This document shows positions 52,313-61,382 of a stretch of 64,000 nucleotides of DNA, in pieces. The stretch covers positions 1 through 64,000 of the forward strand of contig JAEEON010000044.1 of the NCBI GenBank assembly GCA_016284305.1. The letters run 5' to 3'. Numbering within the stretch: the stretch's first letter is position 1; each line of letters opens with the position of its first letter. Both the position numbers and the translations under genes were made by a program. The notes below the pieces were generated by a model. It had not been told where the DNA came from. It worked only from the letters and a program-made list of their open reading frames with translations, and ran no database searches. The DNA comes from Bacteroidales bacterium (GTDB lineage Bacteria; Bacteroidota; Bacteroidia; Bacteroidales; F082).

Positions 52313-53410
52313 TTAGGGCAATATAGTAATCACGCCACCCCAAAGGCACTGACAGGTACTGGTGTTCAGCAATGCCGGTTGGTTCTCAACAAGCACATCC
52401 ATTTTACCCGGTTGCCATGGTGCAACAATATTGGGAATGCATGGTTGTGGTGTCAATGTACCTAAGGCAGCAGCTGTGGCAGAGGCTACTTGGGGATTCG
52501 CCAGCGAATTGCACATTCCGAAGGTAGGGATATTAACCATGGGTTTGTAATCCATGATGTTGGCCCAGGGGGAGTTTTCCAACAAGCACATAGGACGTTG
52601 GACCACCAAACTTGATTGTCCACCCATGGCAAATGGGCAAGAAAGTTTGGCACCCATGCTCACAAACTTCTGCACCAGGGGTGCTGAGGGAGCTTGCGGT
52701 TGAGGCGGATCCGTTGCAGGAGGTGTTTGAGGGGCGGTGTTCTCTAAATTGGTTGTATTGAATTCTATTACCTTGACAAGGTCCTGAATGATACCAATTT
52801 GATATTGGATGTGGTAATAATGCTTGTTATGATCGAACAAGGCATAGCGAAGCTTATGTTCCTCATAATCATCCATCATCTCCTTGAGCTTCTTGTTATG
52901 CTCCTCCAAGGTCTTCCTATCTGCTTCGATCTGAGCCTTCAAAGCGTCCACATAATCCTGCTTAATCTGGTCATGATTCACTGAGGAACTATTAACCTCC
53001 TCAACTTTCAATTCATCAATCTTCTGATTTGTTTCCTTGATTCGATTACGATGAAACCGGATCGAGGATGCCTTTTGGGCTACTGAGCGGTCATATCCGC
53101 CACCCGAAGAATTGGCTATAAACAGATTACCCAAACGATTTCCGGCGACACCGTCTGCGTCTGCTGGATTCGGATGGTCTTCCGAGTCCAATGCCAACAG
53201 TGCTTGACGTTGACGTGAGTTGTCAGAGTTCCCGTCTTCATCGTACCATGGACCACTTTGGACAGGTGAACCATCATCCCCCAAATCATATAAAGCGGCT
53301 TGGTTCCGCTCTCTGTCAGCATACAATGGATCCAATTGTGAGTTGTAGGCCTCCTGTTGTTCTGGAGTCCAGTCGTTGAACACCTCGCCTGGTGGTTTCA
53401 GTTTTCCCAT
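52313..53410 (-). CDS. PAAR-like DUF4280 protein with N-terminal coiled-coil extension (module B)
   Basis: 365 residues. Residues 1-100 are charged and of unknown fold; 105-200 are a heptad-rich helix (ALKAQIEADRKTLEEHNKKL) likely to form a coiled coil; a Pro-rich linker follows; 230-365 is a DUF4280 PAAR-like domain (MGAKLSCPFAMGG, MVNIPTFGMCNSLANPQVAS, CLWGGVITI). It lies 12 nt after vgrG. The extension could carry cargo such as the two proteins encoded next. The module-A copy has only the DUF4280 part. Confidence 0.8.
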   Translation of the reverse strand: MGKLKPPGEVFNDWTPEQQEAYNSQLDPLYADRERNQAALYDLGDDGSPVQSGPWYDEDGNSDNSRQRQALLALDSEDHPNPADADGVAGNRLGNLFIANSSGGGYDRSVAQKASSIRFHRNRIKETNQKIDELKVEEVNSSSVNHDQIKQDYVDALKAQIEADRKTLEEHNKKLKEMMDDYEEHKLRYALFDHNKHYYHIQYQIGIIQDLVKVIEFNTTNLENTAPQTPPATDPPQPQAPSAPLVQKFVSMGAKLSCPFAMGGQSSLVVQRPMCLLENSPWANIMDYKPMVNIPTFGMCNSLANPQVASATAAALGTLTPQPCIPNIVAPWQPGKMDVLVENQPALLNTSTCQCLWGGVITILP

Positions 53411-53421
53411 GAGCGACCTCC

Positions 53422-55752
53422 TTAGTTCACTTTTACAGGTTTGCCCTTGATTTCAGTTGGACCGCTGGATTCAGATTTAATGGACGAGGCCTTGATCTTG
53501 ACTTCCATGTCGCCATCGACACTGATCTGTTTGCCTTTGACTTCGGTTTGATTATCCGATTGAAGAATGATTTTTTTCTTTCCGTCCAAAGAAATCTCAT
53601 TCTCCGACAGCACGCCGATTTTTGTGCCGGATCCAGCTTCTTTGACAGCGATACCTTTGTTAGCATCCAAAACCATGATTTGCTTGTTACCGTCGAGTTC
53701 GAACTGCAACCTGTCTTTGACCATATGGATATGTGTAGCGGTTTGACTGATATAGGTGTTGTAGTCATTGGCAACACTATTCATGTAATCATGGCCTTCC
53801 GTATCCGACACGTCATGGTCAGCAGTGCGTTTGATATCGTTTTTGGCGTGGGATTGTATATTGTTGTTCGCCTCCATCACGATGTTGTTTTCAGCATGAA
53901 GGACGATGTTCTTTTTGGCGCTCAATTCTATGTTTCCTTTGGATTCCAGACGGATTAGCTTCTTGTCTGTATCATAGGTGATCACATAATTATTGGTTTT
54001 CTCATCATAGATTTTGATTAAGCCATGATCCTCTTTGTCGTGAATTTCAATGGTATGGCCATTACGGGTACGGAAGGCTTTTACTTCATTGGCCTCCACA
54101 GCATTCTTCTCCACCCAATTGCCTTCCACTGCATCCATATAGGAGTTATGCAGAGAGCAGATCACGTATGGGCGTTCGGCGTTGTTGCTTTCAAAGCCCA
54201 CCAAGACCTCATCATCAATTTCGGGCACCAAATAACTTCCTTTATGGTAACCGCCATAGGGTTGTGCTACTCGAATCCAAGGGGTATAGTTGTCCAAAAC
54301 GTCTTTGGTATCATTGATGCCTCTTTCATATTTCTCAACACCATACTGCCAGAATAAGGCCACTTGGACTCGTCCAATCCCATAAGGATCACGGTTGTCA
54401 ATCACTCGTCCCGACATGGGTCCGCAATGGGGAAACACATCAAAATCGCCGTAGATAAGAAAACCATCCTTGTCTCTTTCCAAATATGGCGGCACCTCCA
54501 TCGTTTGCGGTATTGCTTTGAAATCATTGTTAAGGGTGAGGCTGCTCTCCCCTTCCCAAGAATAAGTCAAATCAATGATTTTCAATGGTTCATGTTGAAC
54601 AACATCGTTACTGTTGTCTTGCGTTTTTGTTTCTTCTTCGATGACAATGACGCTCCCTAGTTTCAAATCGGGTCGATTGATGCTGCCTTTGCACAACACG
54701 GTGTCGGTAAGGACATATTGTTCAAGAAGATCTCTATGTTCGGCATGGACCGACATTGGTGGATCTCCTTTAGGTTTCCCTGAATTGGCTGCGTACTCGT
54801 CCTTATATCCTATCGATTCTGCCTCGTTCAAGATTCGGAAGGATTCCAAATAGGACAAGTTGTTTCGGTCAGCATTGAAGAACTCTGTGGAGTGTTGATA
54901 AACCGATTTAGCCATCTCAGAATCGACAGTCTTAGCCTTGAGGGGTGAGTGGTAGTCACCTTTTTCGGCACCATGACCCGATCGATTGCTACTCATATAG
55001 TCATAAGCATACAAGGTGATTCCTGTATGCTGGTTCATGTTGAGATCATAATCATAGTTCTCAACATCGACCCCCGCCTTTAAGGTGAGAGGGTCGTATT
55101 CTTTCATTTTCCCAAAGATGATTTTGCCATCTTCATAGTAGAAAAACTCCCCATAACGTTTGGCCAAACGTTTCAGGAAGTCATAGTCGCTTTCTTTGTA
55201 TTGGACAGTATATGGCATGACTTCGGTATATCTTGGGTCGATCTCCATGTCCATTGGTGACCAATCCTCATATTTACCGCTGTTGGAGTCGAATTTACGG
55301 GGATGGTCGGTAGGGCCGCGCAAGATATAGGAGACATAGTTGGCCAAGGTATCATCGACACGCGAGCTGCATGCCGGATACGTTTTTAAGCGAGCGTCCG
55401 GGCTGTATGCCGTACAATGGATTTCCGTTTGTGCCATGTTGACGTTCCACGCCACCCGGATATTTTGGATGTATCCGCGGAAGAAGTCTTGTACTTCAAT
55501 TTTTTCGATGTCATCGTCAACGTGATATTGGTTAGACGTGACAGAACACTCCACCAGAGCTCCCAAGAGTTTCTCTCTGAGCTCAAACTTGATGTCGTCC
55601 TGAGTGAGTGAAGGATCTTCTTTTCGGAAGACAAATGCCAACCGATTCGGTTCGAGAAGTCTTTTTGTCATCGTAAAGCGAAGAAAGACATAACCTTCAA
55701 GTTGCTCACCATTGATCTTAATTATCGGGTCGCTTGCTAATTGGATTGCCAT
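53422..55752 (-). CDS. tssI: T6SS spike protein VgrG/TssI (module B)
   Basis: 776 residues: gp27-like base with KESDYDFLKRLAKRYGEFFYY, OB fold (GRVQVALFWQYG, PWIRVAQPYGG, YLVPEIDDEVLVGFE), GHTIEIHD, and a beta-prism shaft of repeats (IELSAKKNIVLHAENNIVM...). No enzymatic extension at the C-terminus. It is only moderately similar to the module-A VgrG outside the core blocks, so the two spikes are old paralogues rather than recent copies. Confidence 0.92.
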   Translation of the reverse strand: MAIQLASDPIIKINGEQLEGYVFLRFTMTKRLLEPNRLAFVFRKEDPSLTQDDIKFELREKLLGALVECSVTSNQYHVDDDIEKIEVQDFFRGYIQNIRVAWNVNMAQTEIHCTAYSPDARLKTYPACSSRVDDTLANYVSYILRGPTDHPRKFDSNSGKYEDWSPMDMEIDPRYTEVMPYTVQYKESDYDFLKRLAKRYGEFFYYEDGKIIFGKMKEYDPLTLKAGVDVENYDYDLNMNQHTGITLYAYDYMSSNRSGHGAEKGDYHSPLKAKTVDSEMAKSVYQHSTEFFNADRNNLSYLESFRILNEAESIGYKDEYAANSGKPKGDPPMSVHAEHRDLLEQYVLTDTVLCKGSINRPDLKLGSVIVIEEETKTQDNSNDVVQHEPLKIIDLTYSWEGESSLTLNNDFKAIPQTMEVPPYLERDKDGFLIYGDFDVFPHCGPMSGRVIDNRDPYGIGRVQVALFWQYGVEKYERGINDTKDVLDNYTPWIRVAQPYGGYHKGSYLVPEIDDEVLVGFESNNAERPYVICSLHNSYMDAVEGNWVEKNAVEANEVKAFRTRNGHTIEIHDKEDHGLIKIYDEKTNNYVITYDTDKKLIRLESKGNIELSAKKNIVLHAENNIVMEANNNIQSHAKNDIKRTADHDVSDTEGHDYMNSVANDYNTYISQTATHIHMVKDRLQFELDGNKQIMVLDANKGIAVKEAGSGTKIGVLSENEISLDGKKKIILQSDNQTEVKGKQISVDGDMEVKIKASSIKSESSGPTEIKGKPVKVN

Positions 55753-55770
55753 AACCTATCCATTTATTAA

Positions 55771-56301
55771 TTAAACATTCCAGCTATTAATGTAAGCTAA
55801 CTCCAGATCCTTTCTACGCCCAAAAATCTTGTCCAAAGCAACATCTTCATTGGAACAATTTAATATTGCTTTCCTTTTATTTCTGAAGTCATATCCGAAG
55901 GCCTCATCACCATCCATTGTGTCATCAGCGAAATACATGCGAGAGGGTTGAATTTTGAGTCTTGTAACCATCATGGAACTATTCTGATTGTTGAAATAGT
56001 CAAGAAGAGCTACGCATTTGGCATTCTCAAAAAAAATAAATCGAGATGCTTTCGTGTTGGAATTGACATTGATAACCAGCTCAATGTATCCATTCTTAAA
56101 TGCAAATTCATCAATCATCCATTCGTATAAAACTTGGCCTGATGGAGGTGTGATAATGGTAACTGACAGCGGGGTGGCATCGAGGCCTGAGATAGGAATA
56201 CCGGTACTGTTGTTCACTTGTTGCATCAGCTTGTATTGGCATTCAACGACGTGGTAATCTTCTTTCGCGCCTTCAATACAAAATCTTCCTTTAATTGCCA
56301 T
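55771..56301 (-). CDS. Hcp/TssD-like protein, extended (module B, second copy)
   Basis: 176 residues. The N-terminal 130 follow the Hcp plan: VECQYKLMQQVNNSTGIPISGLD, WMIDEFAFKNGYIEL, ASRFIFFENAKCVALLDYFNN, MMVTRLKIQPSRM. A C-terminal extension of about 40 residues (GYDFRNKRKAILNCSNEDV) is unlike usual Hcp. It sits between the main Hcp and VgrG genes, beyond a strong hairpin, so it is probably expressed less than Hcp; it may be a tube cap or adaptor to the spike. Confidence 0.65.
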   Translation of the reverse strand: MAIKGRFCIEGAKEDYHVVECQYKLMQQVNNSTGIPISGLDATPLSVTIITPPSGQVLYEWMIDEFAFKNGYIELVINVNSNTKASRFIFFENAKCVALLDYFNNQNSSMMVTRLKIQPSRMYFADDTMDGDEAFGYDFRNKRKAILNCSNEDVALDKIFGRRKDLELAYINSWNV

Positions 56302-56325
56302 GGTTTGTTATTATTAGGGTTTAAC

Positions 56326-56367
56326 CACAATTAAACAAAGAAGTGGCGGAAGTGTTTCCGCCACTTC
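56326..56367 (-). terminator. Strong hairpin after hcp (terminator or attenuator)
   Basis: A perfect 12-bp stem with 4-nt loop (56340-56351 and 56356-56367), followed on the minus strand by TTTGTTTAATT. Located 10 nt after the hcp stop. It would stabilise or end the abundant hcp message and reduce transcription of hcp2 and beyond. Confidence 0.7.
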
Positions 56368-56376
56368 AACATACGA

Positions 56377-56769
56377 TTAGGCCCAATCGTTGGTGTAGGT
56401 GACCGAGCCGTTCTTGATTTCACGGCAGGAGATGACAATCTCCTCGTAATGACCCATCTTGTCCTCCCACATCTCCACGAAGTTGATGCAGTAACCATCG
56501 GTGAACTCGATTTTCTTCATCAGGTTGCCCGATTTGGTTTCATTGAACTCAATGGCGCCGTTCTTGGCGAGGTTCGGGGCAATCATCCAGTTCAAAAGAT
56601 CCGGATTGCCGTCGTTCAGAGCTTTCACGCGCAGGGTAATCAAACCACCTCTCGGAATACCGGACATCTGTCCTTCGGTATCGACAGCTTGGTTGAATGA
56701 ATAGGTGACCATCATGACCTCGCGTTCGGTGAGGCCGTCAACTTTTAATGTTACAGGTGTTTTTGCCAT
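56377..56769 (-). CDS. tssD: T6SS tube protein Hcp/TssD (module B)
   Basis: 130 residues, standard Bacteroidetes Hcp: VMMVTYSFNQAVDTEGQMSG, NPDLLNWMIAPNLAKNGAIEF, KKIEFTDGYCINFVEMWED, ISCREIKNGSVTYTNDWA. It forms hexameric rings stacked into the inner tube. It lies 42 nt after tssC; the strong hairpin downstream suggests high, separate expression. It is the only plain Hcp in the window and so is likely the main tube subunit for both spikes. Confidence 0.92.
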   Translation of the reverse strand: MAKTPVTLKVDGLTEREVMMVTYSFNQAVDTEGQMSGIPRGGLITLRVKALNDGNPDLLNWMIAPNLAKNGAIEFNETKSGNLMKKIEFTDGYCINFVEMWEDKMGHYEEIVISCREIKNGSVTYTNDWA

Positions 56770-56811
56770 TTTGTATTACTATTTAAGGGTTAATGATTAA
56801 AACTGTTTTTA

Positions 56812-58188
56812 TCATTCCAATGCGGTATCAGCTCCCATATAATCTTTGTTGTCCGCTTCGAGTTTGATGACGAAGTTCTTGGCAGCAAAGTACGGGGTGA
56901 TGGAGATATCCACGGTGACCACTTTGGTCTTGGGATCTTGTTTCGGGTCGCCCAGTTTATACTTCGAGAAGAAGTTCTGGTAGCCCTGGTAGTGGTTGAG
57001 GAAGTCCTGGATCTTGTCCTTCAGCTTCTGGGGTGACTTGTAAGGATCCCAGTTCTCGAGGGCAATTTCGTGGACATAGTTCATCAACACCTTCTTGACC
57101 CAGTCGAAGACACGCACGATAGGATATTCCATCATGGCATCGAGGTCGCCATTATATAAGGTGTTGTTGTTGAAAGCCATGACGCGGCCTTCCGAGAAGA
57201 CCATAGGCACCACATGGTCGTCCATCAGCGAGGCGATCTCTGACTTCAGCAGGTCGAGTTTCACGCCCTTCACGTCCGAAACGGTACCATACTTCTTTCC
57301 GGCGCGTCCTTGAGAGATCGGGGAGCTCTCGTCGTACATCATACCTGCCAAAGCACCGGCGGGCGAGATGTAGAAGGCATCCTCGTACTGTTCATCGTAG
57401 CTGAGTTTCTCGCTCTGACGGCCAACGAGCCAGTTGCAGGCCATGACGACGTTCTGCAGCGAGGCATCACTGTCAACGAAGCCACGGGTCACTTCCTTCA
57501 GGTCTTCCAAGGAGTTCTCGTCTTCGATGGAGGTGTCGGTGACCAGCATGACTTTGTATTTATGTGCCATCTTGGCCCAGCGGAGCAACTCCACGCGGTC
57601 TTTGAACACGCCACCGGGGATGACGACGAAGCTGTAGCTATCCTTCAGGCTCAGACGGTCGAAAGCATGCTTCAGCAGGTCATCCACCTGATCCTTAAAG
57701 CTAGAGTCGGTGTCGGTGATAGCATCCTTGGCCACGTTGATCACTTTGAGTTTGTCCACCTTCTCTGCACCAGCGTTCTTGAAGAACATGTCGAGGGCAC
57801 GATAGGAACGTTCCAAGTTCTTGGAGGCATCGAGGGCATCGGTGATTCCTTGGGTCAACACTTTGAGGTGTTTCTCTTCTTGAGCCTTGCAGCTATCGAC
57901 GAGGTCGGTGGCTGAGGTCTTGTCCTCGTTGAGGATGGAGAGCCAAGCCTCAAGTTCGGTGGCTAAAGCCTTGCGTTTGCCTGCTTTGCGGCTGTCCTTC
58001 AGGAAGGAGTCCTTGATGGCTTTCTTGGTAGGATTCATGTCCTCGGCGGTAGGAATGATACCTTTGACGGCCGAGAACCCGCCAAACTGCTTAAGCAGTT
58101 CGGTGACTTCTTTTTTGGACTGTTGTTGTCCTTGTTGGTTCTGAGCTACTTGGGCTTCAGTAGCTTTTTGTAATTGAGGATCTGCCAT
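56812..58188 (-). CDS. tssC: T6SS large sheath protein TssC
   Basis: 458 residues; pairs with TssB to form the contractile sheath. T6SSiii TssC features: Gln-rich N-terminus, PGGVFKDRVELLRWAKMAHK, VDSDASLQNVVMACNWLVGRQ, YISPAGALAGMMYDE, MVFSEGRVMAFNNNTLYNG, EYPIVRVFDWVKKVLMNYV. Single copy in the window. 24 nt after tssB. Confidence 0.92.
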   Translation of the reverse strand: MADPQLQKATEAQVAQNQQGQQQSKKEVTELLKQFGGFSAVKGIIPTAEDMNPTKKAIKDSFLKDSRKAGKRKALATELEAWLSILNEDKTSATDLVDSCKAQEEKHLKVLTQGITDALDASKNLERSYRALDMFFKNAGAEKVDKLKVINVAKDAITDTDSSFKDQVDDLLKHAFDRLSLKDSYSFVVIPGGVFKDRVELLRWAKMAHKYKVMLVTDTSIEDENSLEDLKEVTRGFVDSDASLQNVVMACNWLVGRQSEKLSYDEQYEDAFYISPAGALAGMMYDESSPISQGRAGKKYGTVSDVKGVKLDLLKSEIASLMDDHVVPMVFSEGRVMAFNNNTLYNGDLDAMMEYPIVRVFDWVKKVLMNYVHEIALENWDPYKSPQKLKDKIQDFLNHYQGYQNFFSKYKLGDPKQDPKTKVVTVDISITPYFAAKNFVIKLEADNKDYMGADTALE

Positions 58189-58212
58189 AATATCTAGATT
58201 CTTAATTCTTGA

Positions 58213-58674
58213 TTATTCATTGTCCTTCAGTTCATTCAACAAATACTCCAGATAGTCCTTGAGTTCTTCTTTGCTCTTAGGATCCTTGAGGATGTCGCGG
58301 AGTTTCTTGTTTTGTTCGATCTGTTTCCTCACCTTGGCATAGCTATCCATTTGAGCTTTCTCGCCCGAGAGGAACTCGCTGTTGGCTACGAGGTTACCTC
58401 TGCCGCCATCAGCCTCGAAGTCCTTGATTTCATTGAAATGCAGGGTCTCGGAAACGACGCCACCGTCTTCACCAGTGAACTGCACTTCGACATTGGGCTT
58501 GAAATGGTCGAACACGTCGCCAATGGTCTTGGCATCCTCGAACAACTCTGGATCTTCCGACTGGGCGTCAGTGGTGTACTGGTCGATGAACAGAGTCTTG
58601 TTGGTGTCCAATGCACTTACCTGACTCCCTGATTCTTCATCAGTAGCTTTTGAAATGAAATTTTTCTCTTCCAT
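58213..58674 (-). CDS. tssB: T6SS small sheath protein TssB
   Basis: 153 residues. GDVFDHFKPNVEVQFTGEDGG and LHFNEIKDFEADGG match the TssB core that interlocks with TssC (the usual fold starts with a sheath-interaction strand then DFxP); a charged helical C-terminus (KQIEQNKKLRDILKDPKS) follows. Directly upstream of tssC, as in all T6SS loci. Confidence 0.88.
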   Translation of the reverse strand: MEEKNFISKATDEESGSQVSALDTNKTLFIDQYTTDAQSEDPELFEDAKTIGDVFDHFKPNVEVQFTGEDGGVVSETLHFNEIKDFEADGGRGNLVANSEFLSGEKAQMDSYAKVRKQIEQNKKLRDILKDPKSKEELKDYLEYLLNELKDNE

Positions 58675-58712
58675 AATGTTAGATTTGTTAATTTATGATT
58701 TGTTTTAAATGT

Positions 58713-58748
58713 CTTTCATCTTTCACCTTTCATCTTTCACCTTTCAAC
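58713..58748. repeat. Heptanucleotide repeat CTTTCAT/CTTTCAC
   Basis: About five alternating CTTTCAT and CTTTCAC units between tssH and tssB; the right end supplies the tssH TGA. Same CACCTTT family as at 10171-10229 and 63277-63331. Confidence 0.75.
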
Positions 58749-61248
58749 TCAACTGGTATTCAGTCTTCACGTCATTGACATAGAAAGCGACCTTCCCCTC
58801 CTCCATCTTCACTTCGACGGTGTCACCCGGCTTAAGTTTGCCGGAGATGATCATCTTGGAGAGTGGACGGCGCAACTCTTTACGGATGGTGCCGATGATA
58901 GGACGTGCACCGAACTGTGGACTGAACTCGAGCATGGCGATGGCTTGCTTGGTTTCATCATCAATCTTGAAGTTGATGTTTTGCTCGGTGAGCAATTTGA
59001 CCAAGCCTTTCAGGTGGATACTGAAGATACGGGTGACCGTAGCAGGAGTGATCGGCGAGAACGGCACAATCTCAGTGAGACGGCCAAGGAACTCGGGACG
59101 GAAATAGTCTTGCATGATGGTCATCAAGTCGTTGTTCTTCGGCACCACGCCTTTCTCGAACGAATCCACGATGAACTTGCTTCCGATATTGGAAGTAAAG
59201 AGGATCAAGGCATTCGAGAAGTCGCCGACACGGCCAAGACGGTCGTGGAGCTTGCCCTCGTCGAGGATCTGCAGGAACAGGTCGAACACCGACTTGTGGG
59301 CCTTTTCAATCTCGTCGAACAGCACGACGGAATAGGGCTTCTGGCGGATCTTGTTCACCAGCAGACCACCCTCTTCGTAGCCGACGTATCCTGGAGGCGC
59401 TCCATACAGCAAGGCCACGGAGTGCTCTTCCTTGAACTCCGACATGTCGAAGCGGATTAGCGACGACTCTTCTTGGAACAAGAACTCTGCCAAAGCCTTC
59501 GAAAGCTCAGTCTTACCGGTACCAGTGGGTCCGAGGAAGAAGAATGAACCCATGGGTTGGCCTTTCTTGTTGAGGCCGGAACGAGATTCGTAGATGGAGT
59601 CGAGGATGATCTTGATGGCGTGGTCTTGACCGACGACCCTGTTCTTGAGGATGGCCTCAGCGTTGACCAGCTTTTCTCTTTCCTTCGACTGAACTTTGCC
59701 CATCGGGATGCCGGTCTGCTTGGCAACCACGGCCAACAGGTCGGTGTCGAGCACCTTGGTGCGCTTCTCTGCGGTAAGCGGCTTCAGCTTGGCGATCATC
59801 TTGTCGAGATAGGCGAAACGCTCTTCCTTGGTTGGGATCTTCAGGAAGTCAGTGTCATCATCCAGCTGGGCAACCAACAAAACGTTGATTTTGTTGAACA
59901 GCTCGTAATGCAGCCAGTTCTGCTCCACCATCAGACGCTTGTCGTCCAAGCCTTCGGGATTCTGTTTCAGACGGTTGACTTTCTCTTCGACAGAGGCGAG
60001 GTCTTTCTCTGAGACGTCGTTCATGGTCTTGATGAGCGCCATGGTACGGTCTATGAGGTCAAACACGGAGTCCGGAAGAGCCTTTTCAGTCATGTAACGC
60101 TTGGAGAGACGGATGGCTTCGTTGATGACGCTGTCGTCCATATCAAGGCCGTGGTATTTTTCGTAGGTGGTCACGGCACCTTGCACGATACGGAAGCAGG
60201 TGTCGAGATCAGGTTCATCAATGTTGATCTTTTCAAACTTACGGACCATTTCCTTGTCGGTTTCGATATTCTTTGTGAAACCGTCCACGGTAGAGGTGCA
60301 AACCACGCGGAGCTCACCCTTGTTGAGTTCCTGTTTCAGCAGTTCGCCCGTGCCGTGCAAGGCGCCCATCTTATCCATCATCTTGTCGAGTCCTTCGATG
60401 ACGAGCACGGCATTGCCGAAGGCACGCAGTTCGCCGAGGACGCTCTTGAAGCGGTCTTCCGTCTCCATATTGTTGACGGCACCCGAGGCCAGGGCTGCCA
60501 GGTCAAGTTCATACACAGGAGCTCCTTGCAAGAAGGCAGGGACGGCGCCATAGAGCAGACGGTTCACGAAGCCGTTCACGAGGGAGGTCTTACCCACGCC
60601 CGACTCACCTACAATAAGGAGGTTGGATTTGGTCTTGCGGCCCAGGACTTCGAAAAACACGGCGATTTCACGTTCGAAACCGATGACTGGCGTGGTCTGT
60701 CCTGAGGCCACTTGTTCATTTTTATTGATACAGAAGCGCGACAGCACCTTTTTTGCATTTTGCGACAGCTGCACCGTGGGTTGGGCAGCACCGCCTTCGG
60801 CAGCTGCTGGTTTTCCGAGTGCGTCAAGCACTTCGTTGACATTCAAGGGGAGGTTCTTCATTTGGTTGAAGTTGAAGCCCACTCCTGGAGTGACCAGAGC
60901 AGCCAACAGACAATAGTTGTCAGGCTCCTCCAGTCCCAAACGTGCACGGTAGTCGTCAGCCATGTCGAACACGGCAACCGACTCATCCGAGAGGTTCAGG
61001 TCACTGTTGGGACGCGATGCCTTAGGCGTCATGGAAATCTCCACATCGGCCCATTCCACCAAGTAATAGTAATCTTTGTCGAGATTGCCTTCAAGGAAAG
61101 GAACCAAGCCCATATCCTTGTGTAGCAAAGCTTTAAACAAATGGCAGGGATACACCGCATCATTGGCATTATCGACGGCGTAACTCATCGCCCGCTTCAA
61201 TAGGTCCTCGTAAGAGGTAAGGATTGTCTTTTTCATAGGCATAATCAT
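58744..61248 (-). CDS. tssH: T6SS sheath-disassembly ATPase TssH/ClpV
   Basis: 834 residues; AAA+ unfoldase that recycles contracted TssBC sheath. N-terminal domain (1 to about 160), D1 Walker A GESGVGKTS (Lys220), D2 Walker A GPTGTGKTELSK (Lys579) and Arg-finger FRPEFLGRLTE. It lacks the ClpP-binding loop and UVR motif seen in the ClpC of this window. ATGs at 61242 and 61236 are alternative starts. First gene of module B, divergent from speA; being single, it must serve both modules. Confidence 0.9.
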   Translation of the reverse strand: MIMPMKKTILTSYEDLLKRAMSYAVDNANDAVYPCHLFKALLHKDMGLVPFLEGNLDKDYYYLVEWADVEISMTPKASRPNSDLNLSDESVAVFDMADDYRARLGLEEPDNYCLLAALVTPGVGFNFNQMKNLPLNVNEVLDALGKPAAAEGGAAQPTVQLSQNAKKVLSRFCINKNEQVASGQTTPVIGFEREIAVFFEVLGRKTKSNLLIVGESGVGKTSLVNGFVNRLLYGAVPAFLQGAPVYELDLAALASGAVNNMETEDRFKSVLGELRAFGNAVLVIEGLDKMMDKMGALHGTGELLKQELNKGELRVVCTSTVDGFTKNIETDKEMVRKFEKINIDEPDLDTCFRIVQGAVTTYEKYHGLDMDDSVINEAIRLSKRYMTEKALPDSVFDLIDRTMALIKTMNDVSEKDLASVEEKVNRLKQNPEGLDDKRLMVEQNWLHYELFNKINVLLVAQLDDDTDFLKIPTKEERFAYLDKMIAKLKPLTAEKRTKVLDTDLLAVVAKQTGIPMGKVQSKEREKLVNAEAILKNRVVGQDHAIKIILDSIYESRSGLNKKGQPMGSFFFLGPTGTGKTELSKALAEFLFQEESSLIRFDMSEFKEEHSVALLYGAPPGYVGYEEGGLLVNKIRQKPYSVVLFDEIEKAHKSVFDLFLQILDEGKLHDRLGRVGDFSNALILFTSNIGSKFIVDSFEKGVVPKNNDLMTIMQDYFRPEFLGRLTEIVPFSPITPATVTRIFSIHLKGLVKLLTEQNINFKIDDETKQAIAMLEFSPQFGARPIIGTIRKELRRPLSKMIISGKLKPGDTVEVKMEEGKVAFYVNDVKTEYQLS

Positions 61249-61337
61249 TGAAACTACAAAGTTCTAATCTTTTTTTAATTAAAACAAAGTATTTCAAGGT
61301 TTTTTTTCAAATTAATTATCAACAGAAGTTTTTTTTA

Positions 61338-61345
61338 TAGCTTTG
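61338..61345 (+). promoter_or_regulatory. Candidate -7 element of speA
   Basis: TAGCTTTG matches TAnnTTTG, 37 nt before ATG 61383. It supports that ATG over the TTG at 61356. No convincing -33. Confidence 0.45.
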
Positions 61346-61382
61346 CAGGCACTTTTTGTTTAACCAACTTGAAGAGATACAA

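Noticed and set aside
19840..61248. Extracellular contractile injection system or prophage tail
   Set aside because: ClpV/TssH, Hcp, VgrG, TssB/TssC and T6SS-type TssF/K/E are present, with no tape-measure, tail-terminator, holin or integrase genes.
61249..61337. Promoter of the tssH operon
   Set aside because: A/T-rich sequence with several near matches (for example ATACTTTG on the minus strand), but none fits both elements at correct spacing.
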